Of a stretch of DNA of 64,000 nt, positions 33,812 through 45,400 are shown piece by piece. Location: NCBI GenBank assembly GCA_029706075.1, contig JAINUG010000390.1:252001-316000 (forward strand), written 5' to 3'. The position numbers and the translations under genes are program-made. The first letter of the stretch is position 1, and every line of letters starts with the position of its first letter. The stretch comes from Aldrovandia affinis. Its lineage: Eukaryota > Chordata > Actinopteri > Notacanthiformes > Halosauridae. The notes below the pieces were generated by a model. It made no database searches and had not been told where the DNA came from. It worked only from the letters and a program-made list of their open reading frames with translations.

Positions 33812-36800
33812 GTAACGTATTCACACACAATGTGAATTAGTGACACTAGATCGACATTACGACACTGATCTCTTGCGCAGACTATGATTGTTCTTACCAT
33901 GTAGCCTATTAATGAACATCTTGTAAATCGCTTTGGATAAGAGCGTCTGCTAAATGCCAAAGTGTCAAACGTAAATGTAAAATGCGATAACTCTCCTGTG
34001 TAGCTTTTTGCAAATAACGTAAGCTTGCAGGCTCGCAAAAGCAGGGGCAGATATCCAACTAAAGAATAGGCTAACGTTCGCCATCTGTTACTAACTAACG
34101 TAGGTAAAGACGACAATGGCGTTATGAAAAGGAGTCTAGTCAGCGTTTTTGTATCCTCGCTTAATAAGTTGGCTGAACGACCCGAATAGCGTTCGTTGTA
34201 GCTGTAGATATCTACCCATAGCGAGCTAGCTAGCATTGTCAGCTAGTGTTAGCTTTTTAACAACATCCAGTCCTTTTGTGGATGTGTTTCATGCAGATCG
34301 TGTGTCATTTGTTTACTTGAACAAAAGCCTACGATTACAATTGAACAAAACATCTGTCAGTTGTACACCATTGTCAGTGGTGTACGAAGTACACAAACCG
34401 TTTACTTGAGTAAAACTACAGATACCCTGATAAAATATTACACAAGTAAAAAGTCCTACATTTAACCCCATTTGCCTTTGTAAGGGAGTGAAAGTAAAAA
34501 TACAAGTACAAATGGAAATACTTAAGTGAGTGTGACGGTAAGCTCGCCGAGCTAAAGACTCAAGTCCCTAACTCCGGGAACTAATCGTACTCTTATTCAC
34601 GTCACTACGTGAGCCCATCCGCTACATGAGCACAGATACTTGAAAAATGTACTTAAGTACAGTAATAAGTAAAAGTAAAGTAAATGTACTTCGTTAGTGT
34701 CCACCACTGAGCCATTATAAACACAACAGAAACTATTTTGAATTTGAAACCGATATCGTAACACTTAATCCCCAATGATCTCAAAACCGTTTGTCTTGTG
34801 AGATTTTATTTCCATTTTGATGCTGTACCCATTCACGGAGTTAATTGGCAAAGGTTAATAGTCCAAATAAACCCCGAAGATGTCCAAAATGACGTCTGCA
34901 TATGCCTTTAAATCCCCAGATGTTACCACCTGTCTAGCTATATTGTATCTCGAGAACACATAAACTACTGTGACCTTTTCTCCAATCAAAGATTTTGAGT
35001 ATTTTGATAAAGATGGAAATGGGGAATGTCATCGACGATCGATTTGCATGGTTGAAACTAACGGCTATGTGGTTGGCGTGATTAACACAACAAAGCCCTC
35101 CATTTACGGAGTGATTGTGGTCAGATCGGGTGGGTGTTTGACAGTTGCCTAGCAGTTGGCTAGAATCTTGTCGGTTTTTACAAGATGTATTAAAATGAGA
35201 TACGCTTCTGTACATTTTTGTATGTGGACATATTTTGCTCTGTTAATGATATCCTGCACGTAGAACTTACATTATTTTATTTTATTTTATTTTTGCACTA
35301 ACAACAAACTGAAATGTTCTTGCAGGCAAAGTGCATGACACGATGTACGAGTCTGAATGACACTCTTCAAATTATAGAAGACATGAATTTGTTGTACATA
35401 CGACAGATTTCTAAGAAACTACAGGTAGACAAAATGTGTTTAAGGTGGATGATGATGCTTATTCTGTACAGAAAGTCATTATAATAAGAGAAATAAACTA
35501 CAGCATTGTGTTTAATCACTACAGAAAATGTAGGCACATGTTGTCCTTCTAAAAAGAATGTGTGCTTACAAATAATTTATCATCTCTTTTGGCAGCTTGC
35601 ATGCCAAAGCACCAGAGCAAGCCAAAGGACACAAGTTTCAGCAAGCTCTGTCTCTTGGTGTCTGTCAGATAAGAATGAGCAGAGATGAAATTATAGCCTT
35701 GTTTATGACATGTATTTGCCAGTTTATGCGTAATTTAAACTGACACTAGTTCCCTCTGTGAGAGACAAAGAGATTCGATTTTTATAAGCACCATCATAAT
35801 ACTGGTTTGACACTGGTTCACTAGCTAGATGTCTCGTTTGGTCACATGTCCACCAATCCACCCTACGCCCCCCCTTCCCCCTTCACACACTGAATGTTCC
35901 GTGATTCCATTGTATGTGATTGGTGTTGAACAGCGAAAGTGAACTTGTTGAGAAAAATAGGTCATTGTCATATCACAAAAATGCTCATATCTGTGATAGA
36001 GATTTCCATATACAGTGTGTTGACTTTAATCACAGTGTTATGTTAGCCTAGCCCTGTTGTGATCTGGAATATAGGCCTAGATCCACATCTGCAATAGCTC
36101 TCATTTGGTATTGCCAATTGGGCTTAGATATTAGACACTATTATATTGTGTAGTCTTAGACATTGACTGATTGTGCTGCGTGAGAATGAGGAGGTGATAA
36201 AGACGAAACAGAGATGACAGTCTCACTTATTTAGAGATATTTGGGAGCTTCAATGCCCTTGCTCTATGTTCTGTGGTTTTCTTAACAGATGGGTATTTTA
36301 TCAGAAAACAAAAACCGCCCTATAAATGTTCTAAGCATTTTCCTACAGAGCCATGTTTACTCTGTTGGTAAGTTAACCTTCTACGGAAGTTGACAGATGG
36401 TGCTTTTGGAACATGGTTGCATACCAAAGATCCCAATTAAAATTGTATCCATGAAATGTATCAGTGTACCAGAGTTGTCAGAATTCTCACAATAGATGGT
36501 GTGTCCCCCCACCAGCATTTGTCCTGTCCCCCCACCCCCATTTTCACCCATTCTGTCCGGCAACTGTGTTTTACCAAGAAACATTGTGTATTCTCTTGCT
36601 AGCATACGATCTTCTGCAACACGCTGCCAACTGTTATGTTGTAATTATTCTGAAATTATTCAGTGCTGCTGCATTTGCATGAGTATTTGTTTTTGGCCCT
36701 GCAGGACAGCAATATTCAGGAGAAGATCGACTTTGAAATCCGCATGCAGGAGGGAGCGTACAAGCTTCTAGTGGCCAGCACCAAGCGAGATCAGATCCTG

Positions 36801-39800
36801 AACGCTTCCAAGAGCCTCCTGACCTGTAACACCCGCATCAAGGCGTACATGAAAGAGCTGCAAAAGAGGAAGGAGGATCAGGATGCAAAGTTCACGTCTA
36901 TGAGGAGGTGAGGGTCCGTCCATTTAGCACACTGCCCCTACTGGTGGGAGGCTGGAGTAGCACTGTAAAGGTGGTCTGGCCTATGTAGTACCCTTTTATG
37001 TTACAGAGTGTGATGCAGCCTTTCAGTGGAAACATACTTTTATGTATTTATACTTTACATTTCTGTTTCACAGGTTATCAGATATGGTTTCTAAGGACCG
37101 TGTGCCTTGCAAGGGAAAAGTTGCCCTGTCAGGTATGGTCGGTGGATGGTGGCCTTTGTAGCTGAGTTAAAACCACTGTTTCTCTTGTGAGCGTGAAGGA
37201 AACACCTATACTGTTACTCACTCTTGCATGTGTATATTCTGTATTATTATGTTATAATTTCATCAGTAAAAACAGATGGCTCATGTTTTTCTTGGATGAG
37301 GTTCAGCGAATCTGTTTGCTGGTGTTACTGGTGTATTTCAGGCACTTGCATAAGCCTGATTCAGGTGAAGCTGAAATGGCTACGTGATTGGGATGGCATC
37401 CAGGAAAATAATGAAAGTACATCTGTCGATGTATGCCTTTTAAACTGCCAAGAGAAGATTGTTTTTTCTTCTCTGAAATGTTTTGCCGAAGTGTGAGCGT
37501 GTTTGTGGTGTGGATGGATAATGTGACCAGAAGGATGTACCTGGGCAAATCTCAATATTTCTGTATTTAAGATATTTCAATATTTTCAATATTTCTGTAT
37601 TTTTGCATTGAGAGAAAAAAAAAAAAGTGAAATAAAGTCCATACTATATGTAATGTAATGTAATGTAATGTTTTGTGATGAATCCTTCTTTGTTTCCTCT
37701 CTAGGGCTCAGGATACCATTAATGTGGAAAGATTCTGACCACTTCAGCAACAAAGGAAGTAAGTGGTTTTGTGTTCTCGGTTCATTGCAATTGAGAGGGG
37801 GAAAAACGTATTGATGAAAAAACACACCTTGCCCCCCCCCGTTACTCTCCAGCTATGCAGCAAATGCATACACAGCAGTAGCATAGTATTTTGATTCTAC
37901 TTTGCTTAGCAGTTTGAATATAATTCCTGCCTATTTTCCAAAACCTTTATTGAGATTCCTGCGAGAGAGTGGGTCCTGGAGATTTTCTGAAAATAATACT
38001 GGTGTGTGTGTGTGTGTGTGTCATTTAGCAGATGCTTTTATCCAAAGCGAATTACAATAGTGAATGCATACATTTTTCAGTATATGTGGTGCCAGTGGGA
38101 ATTGAACCCACAACCTAAGCGTTGCCAACGCCGTGCTCTACCTACTGAGCCACACAGAACCGCTAATAGCAATGATTGTAATAATAATTTTAATCGTCGT
38201 ATATGTAAATCTTACAGGCTCTCGACGGGTTGCTGTGTTTTGCCTGATGAAAATGGGCGTGGAGGTTTTTGACACAGAGATGGTGGTGGTGGATAAATCT
38301 GCAACAGACATTTGTTTTGAGGGCTTGAAAATATTGTAAGTATTGAGCATGCACTGCTGTTAAGTGGATCTATAAATGTAGAAATTGGAGTGTGTGTTTG
38401 GGTGGTGGTGGTGATGGTGTTGTGCAATGGTTAACTTTAAATCTTTTGGCTTATTGCAAGAGAAAGGGCCCAAAAAGTCAAGTTATATGTTCAAGAATAG
38501 TTTTTTTGTCCTTACCTTCCTGTCATGTGAAAGCGTACTCCAAGTAGATTCACTAGTATTGCATCTGAGAATTCATCTTTTCACGATATAGATAAAATGT
38601 ATTACATTTAGACTGAATGGGCGTGAGAGATGACGAAAAGAGAATATATATGAAACATCATAATATCAAATGGCTGGCTGTAATATTCATATTCTCAAAA
38701 ATAATGTTGTGACTCCAATTGGCTAATTGTAGAGCATATGGGTTAAATTGAAAATAAAGTAATCACATCTTTATTTGCAGCACTTCAAATGTCATAATAG
38801 AAGTTAAAGCCTGCTTCTAAAATCCTCTTTCATTCTTTGCTAAACGTTGATCATTTTCTTGTTGTGGTTTTATACATTCTGGCTGAGGGACCCCAGCAGG
38901 GGAAAACTATTTTATCTTTTTATTTTATTTTATTTGCTTATTTGTGGTTGTTTTGGTGGGCCAGTAGGGAGCATTCTTCCATCTGAACCAAGAAAAATGT
39001 AATGCCCAGTTACGTGATGGAGACACTGTACTGTAAAAGCAGCCTTCCTTTAGACTCTACATCAGACAATTAAAGAGTCAAGGGGCCTCCACCAAGATTG
39101 CACTCTTGTCCAACCCTACTCTCTTTGGTACAATGCAAGCCATAAGTACAAACGAATCAGTATTGATCCATGAACGCTTTTCAAGAGCACGTGTCTTTTG
39201 CTCGAGCTCTCTGGCGGTGTTCCGCTGCTGGCTGTTACTATGGCGGTGAAACAGAGTGGAATTTCAGCCCGGGGTGTAATCCAGCCCAGCGTCCTTGTGT
39301 TTCACGCGTCCGCACCCGTTACAGCGCCGAGGCCCGGCCACAGTTCGAGATGACACTGGAGCTGTACAGCTGTGTCGTGGAAGAGGATACGTCCTTGGTC
39401 AACACGCCGAGGAAACTGGCCAAGAGGCTGCGCAACTCCCTGGGCAAGGCGTCCGGAAAGAAACTCTGCCCCCTGCTGGAGGCCGGCGACCCGGAGTCGT
39501 TCCTGCAGTCCAACCCAATATCCCCGTAAGAAGTCCCTCTTTGTCACTGATGTCATCACTGCATCCCTGAAATACGATTCACTTGTTTGGCCTCCCGCGT
39601 GGCCCGGTGGTTACAACGTCCGACCACTGGGCCACGGAGACTGGGGTTCAATTCCCCGTCTCGCCAGAGTCGGCTCTGGCCGGGAGTGCCACCAAGGGCG
39701 GCGATTGGCTGTTCGCCCCAGGGAGGGGGAAGGGAAGCTGACATGACGTTCGCTGCGCATAAGAGTAGTACCGGGTTACGGTCGACGGCTTGGCGAGTGC

Positions 39801-42362
39801 CGTCTCGGAGGAGGCGTTACTTTGCCTTCATCACTACCGGTCGCAGGACTACGGCAGCGAACTCACATTACTAGGGGGGGATTGACATAAAAATAGCGGG
39901 ACTAATTGGCTACCAAATTGGGAGAAAATGGGAGAAAAAAACGTTTATAAAAAAAAAAAAAAAAAAGCCAAAAGATTGGATTAGATTGTTTAGGCTTTGA
40001 TTATGATGATTTGTGAGTGATTTGTAATGGATGTAATGCCAAAGGTAATTTAAGACGCCTGAACGAATTCCTGCCAGTTTAAATGTCTTCACGTCAAGCC
40101 TGAACGAAAGCTTTTTGTTCTCTGTGCAGAAGACCTGCCTGTCAGCATCTTCTCGCTAAATCATTCTTTCCCAGACCGTGCGGGAAACAGAAACTATTTT
40201 GGTCTGTGAATCAAGACTACATTACCTTTCTAGCCTCCTTGTTCAACATCTGTCCCCTATTAAAATCTATATCCAAGTCACCCGAAAGCTATTGTAGTCA
40301 TCAGACGCATTGTGAAGTGCTTTGTAAAGCGCTATGAAAATGATGATTTGACTGACGGAGAATAGCTGTTCTGAGACAAGCGGGTGCCGTCCCAGGGCGA
40401 GGAGTTTGATTGGTTGGAAGAATAGTTGCAGGTTCAGTCCCCAGATGGGACACCGTTGTACCCTTGAGCAAGGCCGTAACCTGAATTGCTTCAGTTAATA
40501 TCCAGCTGTATAAATGGATTGGACATGGCTCTCTGGATAAGAGCGTTTGCTAAATGCCTAACATGTAATGTAATGTAATGGACATGGCTCTGGTGTGCTC
40601 TCCTGGTCTGACAGTCACAGGCCCGTTCGTACGAACCCACTTTTGCTTTGTGTTCCAGTGCAGCAAAGTTCCACCTGCTGGCGTACACAACGCTGGGCCT
40701 GGCCCAGGCAGAGGGGAGCTTCCAGTCTCATTCGCTCATCGTGGTACAGAACGGTGAGGCCTTCCCTAATGCATTCAAAACCTTTTCACCACCCTCTGAT
40801 CTTTCTGTATGAGCGTGCTCCACTTAGTAATGCAAGCCAGCAGCAAGTAGACCTGCAATAATGTTAATACATTAAAATGTCATGTTAATGAATCATTATA
40901 TATATATTTAATATATTTTCATTTTATTTGTAATCTTCAGCCCCAGGCAGTGCTTCATGAACTGTTTCATTTGGCAATTCATCCATTCAGTTTGATCACA
41001 TCAAATTCATATCTTTTGTGTTTGTGTGTGTGTTTGTGTCCGTGTGTTTGTGTCCGTGTGTTTGTGTCCGTGTGTTTGTGTCCGTGTGTTTGTGTCCATG
41101 TGCATGCATGTATGTGTGTGTGCGTGTGCGTGTGTGTGTGTGTGTGTGTCTGTGTGTGTGCGTGCGTGTGTGTGTTGTGTGTGTGCCTGTGCCTGTGCGT
41201 GTGCGTGTGTGTCTGTGTGCGCGCGTGCTTCTGCATCTGTGCGTCTGTCTGTATCTGTGTCTCTAGCCGAGTGTTCCTCTTGGCTGCCCCTCTATGGGAA
41301 CCTGTGCTGCCGCTTGGTGGCCCAGCCCGACTGCATGACCCAGAACATGATGAGCGGCTTCCTGAACCAGCAGGTAACCTGCGCTGTGACACACGGCACC
41401 CACACCTGCGCTACACGGAGGGCTGGCACACCTGACCCAGTTCTACACCGGCGGTGTTCATTCTTGGAGAGCTGCAAGGCATGCTGGTTTTAGTTTTTGC
41501 TCAGCTAATTGATCAATTGGATAAATAATTGATCAATTAGAGCAGTTGATCTCTTGGGTTGGAATTGGTTGCTTATTTTAAGTTGAAAATGTAAAGCAGC
41601 CACCTTGCGGCTCTCGAAGAGAGTTGTACAGTGACAGGGAGTGACTGCTGCGACCGACCGCTAACCACATGTGACGCCTTGACCCAGGGGCGAGGGGTGC
41701 ACTCTGGTCCATTTGCTTATGACCAAAAACTGCTCCTCTCTTTTCCAGTGGACCGAGGACATCTTGGATAGCGTATTCACTCATATTCACCACAAAAACA
41801 TCCAAAGTCTTTTAGCTCATGGCTTTATTTATTTAAAAAAGCATCTTGTTAATTGATGAGATCATTTGTTAGGGACAAGTACAGTGGAAACATTGATGCG
41901 ACGCCAGAGCAGAACCCGATGCAGTGTACATGTGTTCACAGCCAGAGCCAGTATCCAACACCAGTCCCTTCTCTGTATTGATGCGTCTCGGACAAAGTGG
42001 TTCTGTGTGGCTCAGTAGGTAGAGCACGGCGTTGACAACGCTTAGGTTGTGGGTTCGTTTCCCATTGGGGCCACGTACTGTATACTGAAAAATGTATGCA
42101 CTCACTACTGTAAGTCGCTTTGGATAAAAGTGTCTGCTAAGTGGAATATATTATATTATTATAATTATTACTATTATTATTATAATATTATATTATAAAG
42201 TCTTTGTCAAAGCACACAAAGACAGCTTAGATGTTCAGAGCCTGGCTCTCCGTGTTTTTGGCACGTAGTCACTCCTGAAGTCGAGTAACGATGCCCTGGG
42301 ATTAGGCGCAGGGTCGAGCTCTCCTCCTGCTAATGAGACTCATTAATGAAAGTGGCCTCTCC

Positions 42363-42414
<52 letters not shown>

Positions 42415-42417
42415 CGT

Positions 42418-42473
<56 letters not shown>

Positions 42474-45400
42474 TAGAGATAGCCTGCACCTTTGACCCTA
42501 GCCTAGAGGAAGCCTTTATGACCAAGGTCATTAAATACCAACCACTCCTAAATACCATCTCAGAGCTAGGCTATAGGTGCAGACTATCCGTTTTCATATT
42601 TGGCAGCCTAGGACATACTCACAGGTTGGTTGTTAGAGGGTTTCAACAACTTGGGATGCCCAAAAAGGGGGCTAAAAGGCTTGCAAAATATTGTGCTGTC
42701 TCTGCTATCATTGGCAGCCGCCATATATGGCGGAGACTCTGCTACTTATACCCATAAGTGATGTGTTTTTTGTATCTTGAAGATCTATGCCATGATTTTG
42801 TGAATGCAACTTTACTGCACCTTCAGTATTTGTGTCCTTGTATGCTTTTCTTTATGTGGACATAAATAAATAGTTAAAAATGTGTGTGTGTAGCAGAGCG
42901 TGGGGGGTGTTGTGAGGTACTGCCCGCTGTACTGTGCGCTGAGAGGGGGCACGCTGGCCTGCTACTACTCTCCAGAGGAGATCCAGGCCAAAGTGGAGCC
43001 GGCCCTCGTCATCCCTGTGAACAAGGTAACCGCACAACGATGCACCACACGGACACGTCAGTCTCAGGCCCTACACTCGTTATTATTCATATTAATAATA
43101 AGTATTATAATAATAATGATAATAATAATATAAAAAATAATGATACACTTTATTTAACCTGGTATTGCTATATTATTATTAAGTATAATAATAATAATAA
43201 TATTAATAATACACTTTATTTAACCTGGTATAATTATATTATTATGAAGTTTTATAATAATAATAATATTAATAATAATACACTTTATTTAACCTGGTGT
43301 AATTGTAGTATTATTAAGTATTATTATAATAATAATAATAATATTAATAATAATACACTTTATTTATATAGATATTTCATACAACTCCTTTGTAAGTGCT
43401 TCACACAAAAACAAAAAAAAAAAAACAAAATTGAATTACAAATGAATAATAAAACCAGTGGAAGAGGACAGTTCTCTGGTAATAGGAATAAACATTTTTA
43501 CATGTGTTGGATTAATGCTGGGGCGCGTTTGCGCTCAGCCCTGTATTTAATTGTCTGGTGAACACAGCGTGTGAGAACAGAGACGTGTGATGTGTCAGAG
43601 AGAGCCTCTGTTAATCGCCTGGGAATCTAGTGTCACACTGCGTTATAATTCTGTATGTATGAGGGAACGCACGTACTGGGTAAGGACGAATGGCAGCTGA
43701 ATAAATATCTAGCCTGTGTGGGGCGTGGGCTGTCCTTGTGATTTTTCTTTTGTTATTTAGTTGTTTATTTGTCAGGGACAATGCAAGTAAACATTGTTAT
43801 GAGTTAAAAACATGAAACCGCTCTGGCCGGGAGCGCCACTAGGGGGCGGCAATTGTTGGCGCCCCAGGGAAGAGGGAGGAGGGATAAAAGCCAAATGAGC
43901 TCGCTGCGTATATAGGAGTGGTCCTGTGCGTTATGGTGACTGTGGCGGGTGCTGGCTCGGAGGAGACGGTGCAGCGCTCACTACCGGTCTCAGGACTATG
44001 GCAGCGAGTTCTCATACGAGGGAGAGGATAATTGACATGAAAAAGAGAGAGGGTATAATTGCATACTAATTTGGGAGGAAAAATGGGAATAAACAGCAAA
44101 AATCTAAAAATAAAAACCCCATGAAACTGATGCACTGCGTACAGGGTTTCTAGCCAGAGCTAATTGGCGACCCCCTGTCCCCAGGGGGATTGCACAATGA
44201 AAACGACACATTCAGGAGCAACAGCAGTGTCGTTTACTTTGCCTTTGCTGTTCTGTTCTAAATCCTGAATGTACATAGACGAGACATGGATCATTTTCCT
44301 CAGATTGGACTGTGAGGATTGTACCTTTGTGCTGTTCATCAGTTGGTCAAAAAGGAGTGGATTTTGCCTAAGTCATCTCTTCATGATGCTGGGTGGGTGT
44401 CTTGCTGCTGAGGACAGATTGAAAAGATCAGACCGGTAGTATAATGGCCTGCGCCAAAGTTCTTTTAGACGTTTTATTTAAACGCACTTAAAAACAAGAT
44501 CTCTTTGACTTAAGCCTTTTTCTAGCTTTCAAGACGGCTGCTTGATAAGTCACTTACTCAGAAGTAATTTCCCATATGTCTGCTTTAAATGACCTTTTAA
44601 GTCTTAAACGGCATGTTCTTTTTTTTTTCTCTTATCAGTATAATTGACAGACAGCGTTATTTGTATGTCAATAGTCATATTTTCATTGTTTTATTGAAAT
44701 TTTAATAAATATCATTGATTTTATCTTATTGTTCAGTTTATCAGTTTTTTGAAAAACTTGTTTTATCATTTAGGCCATTATTTTGAAGGTGACTCTTAAC
44801 AATCAAACAGGAGTGGATATTTACTCGGAGGGTCTTGAGTGTCTTGCTGTTTGTCTTGCTCTGAGGACAGAGTGGATCAGACCATGGTCTTCATATCATT
44901 AAATATGATATGGTTCTGTGTGGCTCAGTAGGTAGAGCACAGCTAGCATTTCAATGCATGATAAGGTGCTATGCATTAACTGTAAGTCCCTTTGGATAAA
45001 AGTGTCTTATTATTATTATTATTCATATAATTAAATAATGATAATAATTCATATATTATGAATAGTATTGTTATTATAATAATTTGGAGTGCATCTCAAT
45101 ATGAAATGGATCTGTTCTGACCAGGAAACACGGATACGCGCGATGGATAAGGACCGGAGGAAAGGTTCCAACAGCCTGACGATCATCAACCCTGTGGCCG
45201 GGGAGGCCGGAGTGACCGGAGTGACCCACGTCCTCATAGCGCAGAGCAGAGAGGAGCTGGAGGCCTGGATGGAGGCCTTCTGGCAGCACCTCTACGACCA
45301 GGGTAAGCCTGGGGGACGACAGGGCTCACAGCCCCAGTGACGTTCTCTCTCGACTCCGCACGCTTGCTCCTCAGTAAGGGCTTTCTCCGTGCAACCCTTC

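Noticed and set aside
40950..41493. Long overlapping frames rich in CV, VC and TH
   Set aside because: They read through the GT-rich microsatellite and, in a shifted frame, RTKN2 exon 8.
42884..43561. 225-codon frame rich in Asn, Tyr and Ile
   Set aside because: Runs out of frame through RTKN2 exon 9 and then through an AAT tandem repeat.
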